Source: Cryptomeria japonica (taxonomy: Eukaryota > Streptophyta > Pinopsida > Cupressales > Cupressaceae). Taken from it: a DNA stretch of 62,000 nt. Where the stretch lies: positions 686,584,583 to 686,646,582 of the forward strand of contig NC_081412.1 in assembly GCF_030272615.1 (NCBI RefSeq), given 5' to 3'. Under the pieces are notes generated by a model. The model was given only the letters and a program-made list of their open reading frames with translations, was not told the DNA's origin and ran no database searches. Below, in pieces: positions 21,600-32,507 of this stretch. The translations under genes were made by a program, and so were the position numbers. The stretch's first letter is position 1. Every line of letters starts with the position of its first letter.

Positions 21600-23391
21600 T
21601 ATCGATGACATGGTCTCACCGAGGATGACATCTCAACCTTCATTTGATAGAGTAAAAATAAATGATGTCATTGCACAAATGAAAGATTTGTGTACGAATT
21701 CAACAGTTCCCAATACATCTTCATCCACTCCTCTGAGTTCACATATGCATCTTGTAGAGAAGGAAATATCTTTGAATAGCACAATTCTCTTTTGTTATTA
21801 AGAATGCTTCTTTAGTTAATCCCCAATGCACATAATTTGTCCTAGCATCTCCATGCAAGCATATGAGACCACGTTCCTTCATGGATTTTGTTAAATAATT
21901 TAGATGTATTTCCAGTGACTCCACAATTTACAAAGCATGACCACTAGTGTGGCTGTGAGCACTATATTTAACAAAAATTCTTCATTCCCTTCACATTTTG
22001 GTGGATTCTCATGGGATTTTTGACACAAAATGTGATATTATTCATATCATTACATTTGCATGAAATTTTGTGAAGCCGTATTCAACAAATCGATTATATT
22101 CATATCCATCGGTGCAGCTGAAGAGAATATCAACAAAGATCATAGAATACGACTTCAAATCCTGCAAATTGCAGTTAAACATTTCTAAATCCATTTCAAC
22201 AACTCCATTTGGCACATATCATCACATTTCACACGATGACCTCTCTTTGAAGCACTTTGTCAAACATTTCACATGCCTTATTTTATCCTTTCATATTTTG
22301 CATGCATGTTCATGGGGCAATTGCATTTGCTTGAAAGTTTCTAAAGTCTTTGTAACAAATCAGTTTTTGTATATCCTAGAAATAATTGAATTCCATGTGA
22401 TGACATTTCTTTAGAGGCACTCAATGAAACTTTATAGAATTCGGCTTTACCCATGCTGATTGCATCTGCTACAAAGAACCTTTTCAACAAATCACTTGAG
22501 AGCATATCCTATGACATTGAGTGGTGAGATAGTGTCTCTTTGAGGCATCATGTCGAACAATTCAAGTGCCTTACCCATGCTTCCATTTGGTATGAATCGA
22601 GCACCAAGAAAACAGTCCACACAAACACCATAGTTTTAATCATGGGACTCGACTTTACACATGTCAATTGCATAAGCTTGAAAATGTTTGAAGCTTTTTC
22701 TAAATGTCCATTTTTTGTGAATCTTTTGATCACGACGTACCATGAGATGACATTCGCTTTGATGTATTTCGTCAAACATTTCGAGTGTGTTTTCTATGCT
22801 ACCACATTTTGCATACATATTACCAGTATAATTACCACCACGTTTGACAAAAATCCATTCCAAATATGCTTCGATGAATTTCAATACCTCGCTTTATGCA
22901 TGAAGGATGCTGGCAGGATTACGGGTCTTGGTTTTGCACTTGTCAATGATATTTGTTCAAGAGTTTCTAAAGCTTGTTCAACAAATTTATTTTGCATACC
23001 TAGCGATAGTGGTGTTACCTAAGACCATATTTATTTTAGACATTCGGTCAAACAATTGACACGGAAAGTCTGTGCACTTTAATCCCTTTTCAAAATGATT
23101 ATAGAGCATACATGTCTACTAATGCAATCTGGCTTGACAAAAACAACCAAAATATGCACCCTTAAATCTCCCATATTGCACATAACTTGAAATAATTACC
23201 TTCCAAGGGGCAACATTTCGCTCAGAAATTTTGTCAAGTCTATTGTCATCCATTCCATATATTGCATGAGTATTGACCAAGGCTATGATTTTCAAACCTG
23301 ACAAAATTCGAAATGGTTCATTCTCACATGTTGTTTCAGAACTTTTATTGCTTACAAGGTTGGCGGCTTTGTTCAAAAACCCCAAATTCAA
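21600..23391 (-). pseudogene. Decayed pentatricopeptide-repeat (PPR) gene fragment
   Basis: Several PPR units follow one another on - in different frames. 23391-23119 has ISERNVAPWKVIISSYVQYGRF; near 23050-22940 is LFDRMSKINMV with ..TTIARYAK; 22884-22636 has NMYAKCGSIENTLEMFDEI; 22775-22548 has NVISWYVVIKRFTKNGHLEKASNIFKLMQLTCVK; near 22390-22280 is ITWNSII with TLETFKQMQL; and 21924-21739 has SMKERGLIC...LTKEAF. These are the alternating units of plant PLS-class PPR proteins, which bind organelle RNA. Beyond about 21800 a 'SEEWMKMYWELLNS' stretch resembles the E/E+ tail, with less certainty. Many stops and frameshifts make this a pseudogene. It lies wholly inside J. Confidence 0.8.
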
Positions 23392-23434
23392 GTTTACTCC
23401 ATCAAATTTTCATTGTCATGTGAAGAAGGTTAGA

Positions 23435-23596
23435 AAGGAAGGTTAGAGATGCTCCATTTTGGAGCAATCCTAACCTCTTTTGTGAGAGGTTATAATTGTG
23501 AGTTATAGATGCTCCATTTTGGAGAAATCATAACCTCTTCTTTTTGAGGTTATAAATTTGGGTTAGGAATTCTCAAAAATGGCGCATTCTTAACCT
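23435..23596. repeat. Three tandem imperfect hairpins
   Basis: Units of about 60 bp at 23441-23475, 23500-23535 and 23555-23596. Each is an inverted repeat, the first being GGTTAG..GCTCCA-TTT-TGGAGC..CTAACC. Linkers carry CCTCTTTT.TGAGAGG-like mini-inversions. Confidence 0.7.
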
Positions 23597-24150
23597 TAAT
23601 CTCTCAAAGGTTATGATTTTGACTTTTGGTGTTGTTGACCACGAAGTGGGAGAAAGGGAGATGAAAGGTATTTTTAAATAACTTTTCCCTTGAAATGATC
23701 ACAATAGGAAATAAATAGAAACCAATTAAAATTGAAAAATAATTTAAATATTTCCCATTAAAATTTAATACCCAAATTTAGGAAAAATGGCCATAACTTT
23801 TAAATGGTAAGGAGTTAGGCTCTAAAATTTGAAAAATGCTTTCAAGGTAGGAAAATGAGCATATACTATCATTTGATCCTCATGATGAAACCTAGGTTGA
23901 GGGATTTTAATTTTTTTTAGAGCGAGGGACATCAAAATTTAAAAATTTAAAATATCACAAACTGTGAACTGGGTTTAGACAAAAATTTAAAACCAAAATT
24001 GACCCTGTTTGCCCAAAGAGCAGTGACAAACGTTCCAACAGTTGGAGAGATTACAATCAAACTGCAATCTTCCTCTGCATTTGAGAGGGGCAAATAGGGT
24101 CAATTTTGAAGGAGAATTCACAGTGACAAATCTGTTTACCAACAGATTTT

Positions 24151-24168
24151 TGGCGACTATGTCGGGGA
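24151..24168 (+). promoter_or_regulatory. Putative primer-binding site of element J
   Basis: TGGCGACTATGTCGGGGA starts six bases after the LTR-like unit. The first eight bases match the tRNA-Arg type site used by Ogre-like elements; the GGGGA end also resembles the tRNA-Asp type. The assignment of tRNA is open. Confidence 0.55.
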
Positions 24169-24228
24169 GTGAAATACTAGTGTGTTTTGTTCCTTAGAAA
24201 TTCTAAGGTACCTTTTTCAAAATGAAGG

Positions 24229-25714
24229 TTGGTGACTCTGTCTAAAAGATCAAATTTTAGAACAATAGTTTGGTATAAAGGAAAGTTGGAAAGTGACAGT
24301 GAAAGTGATGATGAAGATTACTCATATCAAAAGAAGCAACTTCTTGATAAGCCCATACAAGTTGAACTCTTGAAGAGATTCTATGGTGGTATGCAGATTA
24401 CTCCTGATAAGATTCACCCTACCTTCCGTCAAGTGTTATAAAAGATTGAAGAAAAGGATGGAAATGAGATTGGTTTTCTTGCTTGTGATCATTTACCCAA
24501 GTCAACAAAAATCAAGAAAGACGAAGATAAAAGTGATCTTTCTTCTATACCAGTTGCTCAACATAATCAAAGTCTTGATGATCCTGAACAAGTCAAATTT
24601 TTGAACAATTTCTATGGTGGAAATAAACTTGATTCTAACAAAGATCACCATTCTCTATTCGAAGCATTGCAAAAGATTGAAGAGAAAGATAGAAGAGAGA
24701 ACCAATTTCTTTCTCATGGTCAACAATCTTTATCAAAAAGATGCTATACATTTGAGGTGAAGAAGATTTAGAATCAATGATAGCCAGCAATAGTAGTCTA
24801 TCTTCTGTACTCGTTTCTCAACAAAATTAGACTCTCAATGATTCACATATCAAGTTTTTGAAAAGCTTCTATGGAAATAGGAAACTTGATCATGACAAAG
24901 TGCATCCTTCTTTGCTTCAACAATTGCAAGAGATTGAACAAAAATATGAAGGAAATAACTATTTTCTTGATGATGAACACATTCCAGATGAGATGTTTTA
25001 TTTTCCAAGTTTTGAAAATGACCCACCACAATATGCATGTGTCAACGAAGATGAATTTATATCAACTCATAAGGATACATGTCAAAAGAAAGATCAAGAG
25101 GAAGTGAGTGATGAAGAAAAAGAAGATCGCATCCATGGATGCCATGAGCATTATGAAGATTACCACAGCAAGGAAGAAGTGGTCGATGAACTTGAAAACA
25201 AGGAGCTTGAAGGAGAAATAAATGATTTCAAGACTTCCGTGCAACCAAAGCTTCAAGAAAATGATGAAGGGGAGAGGAATAAAGATGAACCTCATATAGT
25301 TCTTATTCCAAATTGATGTCTTCATTCTTCTAATGATGACTTCCTTTATGGAGAATATATTCCTATTTGGTCATCATTAATAATAGAAGATAATGACTCC
25401 ATTGATGAAGTCAAAGATTTGAGGACTAGTAAACAATCTGCAATTATAACTGATGGGAAGGAAGTCATGAGTGAACCTTTGCAAATACCCACCTTAGTTT
25501 CATAAATTAAGACCTTCATTTTTGAAGATGACGAAGATTTGATTGGTGGCATAGCTAACATGAAAGCTAAAAATCAGCTTCAAGCACGAGGAGATGAATC
25601 ATCAAGTTTACATTCTTCATCATGCTTTCAACTTGAATATAATGATAGTTGTGGGTATACAATTACAAGTTACAATGAGCTCCTTTGTCATCATGTACCA
25701 TTGCATTTGTTAGA
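24229..25714 (+). pseudogene. Element J gag-position ORF with three protein repeats
   Basis: Starts about 60 bp after the putative PBS. Three related units occur: VELLKRFYGGMQITPDKIHP (from about 24362), VKFLNNFYGGNKLDSNKDHH (about 24592) and IKFLKSFYGNRKLDHDKVHP (about 24850). Each is followed by a Lys/Glu-rich 'QKIEEKD' helix-like stretch. The rest is very acidic. 24858-25316 (152 aa) and 25539-25714 share one frame separated by TGA (25314) and TAA (25503); the first unit is in another frame. I know no family for it; the position fits Gag or the extra ORF1 that Ogre elements have before gag. The frame is cut at the edge of element I near 25715. Confidence 0.5.
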
Positions 25715-26931
25715 TAGTTTAGATAACCAAAAGACAACTGAGAGGGGGGGGGGTGAATCAGTCATCACAGATTACCGAAAGCATTAGCAATTTAAACTTT
25801 AATACTGGATCCCAAAACAATAATACTGGAATAGCAATTAATCCAATTAAGTATAAACAATAAACATAGAATAAATACCATCCACACAACACCAATATTT
25901 GTACATGGAAACCCGGTAAAGGGAAAAACCATGATGGGAAGCCTAACCACAATCAGATAATACTTCTACAGTAAGTATGTGAATTTACAATGAAGGGGCC
26001 TGCACTTGCAGGAAGGCCAACAACCTAGAGAATACTGCTCATCACAAAAGGAGCTTCACTGACTACATATAAATTCAGACTACAATCTGGAGAAGTGTTG
26101 AGCTGGAAAAGATAGCATCTCCTATGCCTGAGTACAGTTCAGGTTAAGCTCAATACCGGAGGACTAAATCCTCTTACACAAACCCAATTTTATATCCAAT
26201 GATTGACCAACTCCTCTACCTAAATGATATTACATTATTCACACATTACATTCCTTGACCATGACCTCTTACAATAACCATGATGATCTACAATGAGATC
26301 TTACATCTTATTTATACAAACCCTTGACCATAAACAATTAGGTCAGCTACCAAGCAATAAACCAATTACATAATTACAAACCATGTCAATCTTAGACCAA
26401 AACAAATAATATCCAACACATAAGACATCCCATAAATACAACAATAGGTCCTATCCACATGTTCCATCAATGTTGGTCCATAACCTAGATCAACCAGGAC
26501 CAAGTATAGGTCCACATGCTTCAACAATGATCTCTAAACACCAAGTCTCAAACATGATCATCAACAACATCCTGAAAATCCATCAAAAGATGCACCAACA
26601 CCAATTATGCAATGCATCAAATATCTCCACCAAAAGCTCTGCCAATGAAACCCTCGCCGGAACCAGAAACCAATCTTATAAGTGAACGGGATAGCATCCA
26701 ATCACCAGGTCAAAACCAACTGACCAAATATGAGTATAAGCATCATGACCAAGCCAATTCCATCACCAGATTATACTGGAGTCAACCAGATCATGCTAGA
26801 TCCAAGTTAACCAAAAACTACTCAACCAATCGGGACCAGAAGGGTGTCGGTAAAGCATCCAATCAGCTAGTATTGACATCAATGATAAAACATAAATGCA
26901 ACACATAATCAATTCCACCAAATGGCCAACA
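25715..26931 (-). repeat. Element I 3' LTR
   Basis: Ends ...CAAATGGCCAACA; the outer end is near TAGATAACC (A starts TGATAACTC), so the exact start is uncertain by several bases. Contains the shared G-run motif (GGGGGGGGGGTGAATCAGT) at about 25745. A TATA-like TATAAATAAG is read on - near 26310. Confidence 0.75.
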
Positions 26932-26947
26932 ATCTTCCCCTTTGGCA
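26932..26947 (-). promoter_or_regulatory. Element I polypurine tract
   Basis: On -, CCAAAGGGGAAGAT abuts the LTR; nearly identical to the tract of A. Confidence 0.75.
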
Positions 26948-27309
26948 TTGATGACAACACTAAATCTGAAAAAAAAAATCTAAGTACCAAGAAATGCCAA
27001 ATAAGTCTCCCCCTGTGGAAGACATCCAACAATCTCCTGCATGTAGCTCTGAATATCAATAACTCTCCCCCTTTAAATAATATCTCTATAAATTTCTGAA
27101 TTTCTTTTTCACATCACTATCTCTCGCCCTTTGACAGCAATGCCAGAAATCTGACAAAAAAATCAAAGCAAGAATATAAGCCTCTGAATCTCAAAGTTGA
27201 CTACTCCCCCTGAGTAGTAGCATCCCTCATTAGTGCTGGAATAAATAGTATCTCTGATAATGCATGTCAGATTGGTGTCAAATCACATCAATCAAGTCTC
27301 TGTCGGAGG

Positions 27310-28050
27310 GGCAAAAAGCCCCAATCTGTCTCTCAAGTACTCAAATGATTCCTTGGATAAAGGTTTAGTGAAAATATCTGCAATCTGTTCTTTAGTGTTC
27401 ACATAAACTAGTTTAACTTCATTTGCTTCCACCTTCTCCTTCAAAAAGATATACTTGATAGATATGTGTTTTATCTTAGAGTGAAATACTGGATTCTTTC
27501 ATATATCAATAGTAACAGAGTTATCACAGTGAATAACTACCGGTGTATCACAATCCAATAGTAGATAAAGAAGTACATGACTGTTTCTTGTTGATCCATG
27601 AAACCAACTTCTTTCCAAGAAAGAAAGCTCCACCGGAAGTACTTTTTTGGTCATCAACATCTCCAACCCAATCAACATATATATATGCACATAAAGAAAA
27701 GTTATCATCCTTAGGATACCATAAGCCATATTCTGATGTACCTTGCAAGTATCTAAAAATCATTTTCACCACCATCTCATGATTTTATTTAGGATCACTC
27801 CGAAATCTTGAAACAATACAAACAACATTCATAATGTCAGGCCTAGTCCGAGTCAAATAAAGTAGACCTCCAATCATAGATTTGTATCTTGTAGGATTTA
27901 TCGGTGCAAAAACATCTTTCCTTGTCAATTTCTCACTTGTAACCATAGGTGTACTTACCAGTTTAGAATCTTCCATACCAAATTTATTCAAAAATTTGTT
28001 AGCATATTTAGTTTGACAGATAAAAATACCTTTATTAGTCTGAGTAATCT
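27310..28050 (-). pseudogene. Copia RT end and RNase H (element I)
   Basis: 27991-27785 carries the end of RT (GMEDSKLVSTPM, RYKSMIGGLLYLTRTRPDI). After a TAA at 27785 the same frame continues (MIFRYLQGTSEYGLWYPKD, IYVDWVGDVDDQKSTSGGAFFLGKKLVSWINKKQSC). A frameshift near 27550 removes the 'EAEY' part, and 27729-27499 in another frame gives HCDNSVTIDI. The tail to about 27310 contains an ADIFTKPL-type end. It is cut at 28050 by H. Confidence 0.85.
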
Positions 28051-28256
28051 TGTCATGCCCAAACTTTTGGGCACAAACGAAATAATTTTTTTTTTAAACA
28101 TGTCCTAATAAAACTAAGTTTGCTAAAATAATGTAGTATCAAGTCTTGTCTTAACTACGTTTGAATTCTTCTTCAACTAAAGTTAATTTAAACAACTATA
28201 TCAAGTAAGCGGAATAATCTAAATTACATGCGGAAAATTAACTCTCCAAAGGATTT
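28051..28256. repeat. Element H LTR, first part
   Basis: Begins TGTCATGCCC directly after Copia RT sequence of element I, with a perfect short hairpin GCCCAAA-CT-TTTGGGC at 28057-28072. The sequence stops at D's target duplication ATTAT (28257-28261) and resumes at 59094. No second H LTR is in the window, so its orientation and length are unknown. Confidence 0.6.
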
Positions 28257-28261
28257 ATTAT

Positions 28262-28342
28262 TGTGAGATTTTGCCAAGATCAAGAGGTAATGGAAAGTAC
28301 AAATAAGAGAGAACAAAATAGATGATAGAAATAAATTGTATT
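28262..28342 (-). repeat. Element D 3' LTR, first part
   Basis: Matches 58621-58701. Its last five bases, GTATT (28338-28342), are the left target duplication of element C. Confidence 0.95.
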
Positions 28343-29785
28343 TGTAGTCACATAAATCTGTCCAGCTTAATTAAATGAATATTTCATATTTATTTGATTA
28401 AAAATCCACTAGCCATCAGTTAATTAAATTAATATTTAATTAATTCATCCCCAAACATTCTTCTATTAATTAAATAAATTATTCAATTTATTTTAATTAA
28501 TTCATCAAATCAAATTCCATTCAATTAAATAAATAAAATCTATTTATTTAATTAAAATCCCCCTTTTCCTCTTTTAAATAAATTAACATTTATTTAAATC
28601 ATTATCCCCCCCCACTTGCATTTTCCTACAAATGCAACTTGCACACATTTTGAAATAAATGAATTTTTATTTTAAATAAAATCCTATTTTCCCTCACCCA
28701 CCAAATCTACTTGCAAAATTTAATCACCTTCTAGATTCTTCTAACCCCTTCCTAATTAGCCTAATCCATCCCCTAAATATTGTCACATTCCTAAGCAAAA
28801 TGGAGTCACTTCTCAAAGACCCCAAAGTCTTTGATAACCATTAAAGGCTTCCAACTTTCAACCACTTAATTCCTCAAAGTCTTTGATAACCATTAAAGGC
28901 TTCCAACTTTCAACCACTTAATTCCCCAAAGTCTCCAATAACCATTAATGGTTAATTCAACCCTCCCACATGGTTAAAACATTTGTTTGACTCAACCTCT
29001 ATCCAACCACAAAGGTCTCATCAAGCATTTAATGCTTTGACCATGATTATCTCCTAATCATTTGCACAAAGGTTTATCCTTGGATTAACTCCTAATTCAG
29101 TGGGTAAACCTAACTTAGACTTGACCCTTAGCCTTTAGATAACCATGAGGTCTTCTCAGGCCTTTAATGCCTCCAACCTCTTCTTTCAACCCAACCCTAT
29201 GTTGACACTTGTCACTATTTTATTGGTGCCAATTGTGCATATGGATCCCCAACTTTCAAGCTTGACCCTTGATTAAACCTTTCAATCCTGGCCATCCATT
29301 GCTCCATTTTTCCTATAAATAGAGCCCATTCCTTCATAATCCAGATCCTGAAAACTTGTAAGCATCTAAGCTATAGATATTTTAGAGAGCATTTTAGCAT
29401 AGCATAACTAAATCTTGTCTTTTTGGTTAAAATATATCATGTTAGCATCACTAGCATAGCATTAGCTTTTTTATTTCACATTCAAAGCTCAATACTACAA
29501 TCTCAATCCTCCATAAGCATCCATAGTGCAAAAAGCTGTTGAGAGCTACACTATTTTGGAACTTGGAGAGGAGAGGAACAAGGGAGAAGGAACTAATATC
29601 ATGCTGAGAGATAGTTGGAGATATCTCATTGTCTTACTTCTTTAGTTAGATTCATTAGCATGTGTTTTTAGTATCTCTCTTGGAGTGCCTTCATGTGTTT
29701 GGTTTTTGATTGATTAACTCTAACGTCTTGTGTGTTTTGTGTTGTTTGATCTTAAACTAACATTGTGCCATTTAGGAGGGCATCA
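28343..29785 (+). repeat. Element C 5' LTR
   Basis: TGTAGTCACATAAATC...GGAGGGCATCA. U3 is rich in TTAATTAA-like AT palindromes (28370-28580). It contains a 52 bp tandem repeat of about 2.5 units from 28824 (CAAAGTCTTTGATAACCATT), the first two nearly identical. TATA-like box at 29314-29321. Confidence 0.97.
29314..29321 (+). promoter_or_regulatory. TATA box of element C 5' LTR
   Basis: CTATAAATAGAGCCC, a canonical plant TATA context; the same in the right LTR at 46748-46755. Transcription would start about 30 bp downstream. Confidence 0.75.
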
Positions 29786-29787
29786 TT

Positions 29788-29826
29788 TGGTGAACCCGAC
29801 GTGAATCGAACACACAACCTTCTGAT
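29788..29826 (+). promoter_or_regulatory. Element C primer-binding site, 39 nt match to tRNA-Trp
   Basis: Begins TGGTGAACCCGACGTGAA two bases after the LTR. Compared with plant tRNA-Trp(CCA) as I remember it, complementarity extends about 39 nt through the whole T arm and variable loop to the edge of the anticodon arm, with one mismatch. Ordinary sites cover 12-18 nt. Element E uses the same tRNA but matches only about 18 nt. Confidence 0.85.
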
Positions 29827-29879
29827 AATTTTTTTTGAAATTAACATTTTGCTTGTTGAAATTGCCACACAGGTCGCGC

Positions 29880-30155
29880 TTCGGCGCTATTGAACGCGTT
29901 TTAGCGCTATTGAAAAATTTCTTTTAGCGCTATTGATCCTAAAGTAGCGCTATTGAAAATGTTTCAGCGCTATTGACAACATTCCAGCGCTATTGTCACT
30001 GTTGCAGCGCTATTGACACACTTCTAGCGCGTTTGTCTTCTCGGGTTTTTGTTTTCTTTCAGCGCTACTGTTTTAATTAGCGCTTCTACTCACGCAGACT
30101 AGCGCTATTGTATTAATCAGCGCTTCTGCAAAAACACAGAATAGCGCTATTGCGA
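29880..30155 (+). repeat. AGCGCTATTG array, sense orientation (C leader)
   Basis: AGCGCTATTG occurs at 29903, 29926, 29946, 29966, 29986, 30006, 30101 and 30141, with a GGCGCTATTG at about 29883. Variants AGCGCGTTTG (30026), AGCGCTACTG (30061) and AGCGCTTCT (30079 and 30119) are also present. From 29926 to 30026 the spacing is exactly 20 bp while the filler sequence varies. Confidence 0.95.
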
Positions 30156-32507
30156 CAGAGTGTCGCCCAAATTGACTTGTAACCAAAAAAAAATCAAAAC
30201 TTAGGCTTGTGGAAGCCCCCCTTTGAGCATTGATTTAATTAACTCGTTTCTTTTCTTTGTGCAGGTTAACAACCCAACATAAAAAATCACAAAATTTTCA
30301 TTTAGTGCTTAAAAAGAACTTAAAACTACAAAACAAAAAAAAGAGAAGTTTCATTGTTTTCTAGTTAGGACTCATCTTTATTTTTGGTGCTTAAAATCAA
30401 CAACACAAATTTGATTTCCTTGCATCAATTGGGACCTAAAATTTACAATCCACACTTCAAAAATTTGGTGTAGTAAAATACACAATTCACTTATTTTGAT
30501 TTTTTGCAAGCGATTTTTACTTCATGCAAACGTGTTTTTCATTAAGTTGACCAGGATTTCAAATTCTAGATTACAAAAACACATTGCTTTTTGAAGTTAA
30601 GAAGAACACCATGACTGTTGGAGCAACATCTCCAAATAGTTAGATCATATTGCCATGTTGGATTAAAAAGAACAAGTGAATTTCGTGTTTGGCACGCTTG
30701 TGCACAAAAAGTCAGTCGAGTGGACCTACTTCTAACACACACTATCCTCTCCCTTGGCTCTCGTGGTCCTAGGTGCAAGAGAAAAGTGTTAGTAACACTC
30801 AAAATTTTATTTTTTTAAGAGAGGCCTGCCAAGGGATCGATACTCTTGGGAACGACCTCGAGCGGTAAATCCTTCGAGCCGCTATAGAAATCAGGTGAGA
30901 GCGAAAGCTGTAGCCTTGGGTATAGCTGTTCCTACAGTGTAACTGGCCGAAAGGACAAATGGGCCCCACCACCAGTTACAAGGCTCTTAAGTGAGTCACT
31001 GCAGAATGAACTTATGTCCAAAAACATCGAACATGACTAAACACCTTTAAGTAGTAGCCCACCCGTTCTATTGATTGAGGATATTTGAGGTATAATTTAG
31101 TGCAAGAGCATAGATGGTTTTGCTCCCAAGATACTCACCATACATATTTCTTTGAGTAGAAACATAGCTTTTTGAAAGGTCACTTGTGGCTTGATAAAAG
31201 TGGTGACTCCCCCATCATAGGGATCATCTATTTGTTATGCTCATGCAAGACTTAGTATATCACATCCTTACCTGCCACGACGGGATTCATAAGGTATGTA
31301 GTACCAAAGTCGAAGAAATATCAAGATGTGGGCTAAATTTATCGCAACTGGCCATTTGACCTTAGGGATAAAGAGTGTTTGAAGTGTGTTCATTTTACAG
31401 ACCTAGTGCGAATTGAGCCGACTTCAGGCTTTGGAATTACACCTTAAAAAAAAATCTAAAGGAAGGGTCAAAAACAAGTCCAAGGATTGGGTTAATTTAG
31501 ACCCATACTCATTTGTGCCTTTGAGGCTACAATCTTGTGTTTGTGTGCTTGCTTTGTTTTCTTGTCAAATAAAAATCAGAAAATCACTTTCAAAAACAAA
31601 GTACTCATCCAACATCTGTCAACACAACCAAAAATACCAAAAACAAAATGCAAACAACAAAGTCATAACTTTTATGACCATTCTTCACATCTTGCGAAAG
31701 AAGAAGTGTCATCAGAATATCACCTTGAAAAGAAGACCATTAAGCTCAAAGGCTTTGATCAAAAGGAGGAAATTCTTCTATCTCAATAGACAAATCTTTG
31801 TCTCACATAGAGTCTTTCTACATCGCATGCGTCTATACCTTCAAGGTAAAACAAACGAGTTTGATTCCGAATCATTGAACCGCAGAGCTTTTATGCAATA
31901 TAGAGCTCTGAGTTATCATAAAAATCAAGGAGGAAAGATTGATCCCAACTTTTTCCCCAACATCTGTATCACCTACAACACAGCTCGAGAAGTGCCACCA
32001 ACACCCGAAAGGGAAGAGATAGAGTTTGTCCCATTTGTGACACAAAGTTTTTATTGAAGTTGAAAAACAAAAACATCCATCATCTCACTCATACATCATC
32101 ACTTCATCATCAATCCGTCCCAACTCTAAAAACATTAAGAGGTTCTTGTCCCAAGTTCTCTTTTAGATATTGCTTGAAATCAAACACATCACATCACTTT
32201 TTAGATTGTTTCTACATCTAGGATAAGCTCATCCTAAGAGACACATCTACGCAGGTTAAAACTAGTTCATGAGTGAATCCTCTCATTGCTAGGTAGTCAA
32301 AATCTGTAACACATCTCAGATTTCTCTACACCTTATCACATCCAAACTCCTCAAAAACAAACAAGCAATTCAAAGAAAGAATTTCGGTTACATTTACCTT
32401 AAAGTGCTAGAGATCCCCATACAACACAAATCACCAATCATCAATCTTTCATTTCATCACCACTCATCATCATCTTCAATCAACTTCAACACAAACTTGC
32501 AAACAAA
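30156..32507 (+). other. Element C untranslated leader
   Basis: About 2.35 kb from the array to gag. An open stretch at 31413-32057 has no recognisable domain. Near 30820-31060 the bases read like a decayed structured segment, but I identify no RNA family. Long leaders are usual for Tat-type elements. Confidence 0.6.

Larger units (their letters stand above)
20236..24144 (+). repeat. Element J: ~3.9 kb LTR-like unit with 22 bp inverted ends
   Basis: Begins TGTTGGTAAACAG and ends with the exact reverse complement; the terminal 22 bp are perfectly inverted. Six bases after the end comes TGGCGACTATGTCGGGGA, which looks like a PBS, then a gag-position ORF. The simplest reading is therefore the 5' LTR of a + strand Gypsy element with a giant LTR, as in Ogre-type elements. 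No matching flank duplication or second LTR is in the window. A ~76 bp direct repeat lies inside both ends (20270-20345 and 24020-24095, both ending TTTGAGAGGGGCAA). A TATA-like box on the - strand near 20905 is unexplained and argues for caution. Confidence 0.55.
25715..28050 (-). mobile_element. Element I: Copia retrotransposon, 3' part only
   Basis: Left LTR (the 3' LTR) at about 25715-26931, PPT at 26932, RNase H and the end of RT to 28050, where the LTR of element H begins. The rest would lie beyond H, outside the window. Sequence and layout are those of the A family but clearly diverged. It interrupts J's ORF; target duplication cannot be checked because the far end is missing. Confidence 0.8.

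Noticed and set aside
29788-29826. A tRNA-Trp gene fragment on the - strand
   Set aside because: Only the 3' half is present and it sits at the exact place of a primer-binding site next to an LTR end.
29880-30155. CRISPR-like array
   Set aside because: The repeated word is only 10 bp, the spacing is 20 bp and the context is a plant retroelement leader.
31413-32057. 214 aa open frame in C's leader
   Set aside because: Basic, low-complexity, no domain and no similarity to other ORFs in the window; probably chance.
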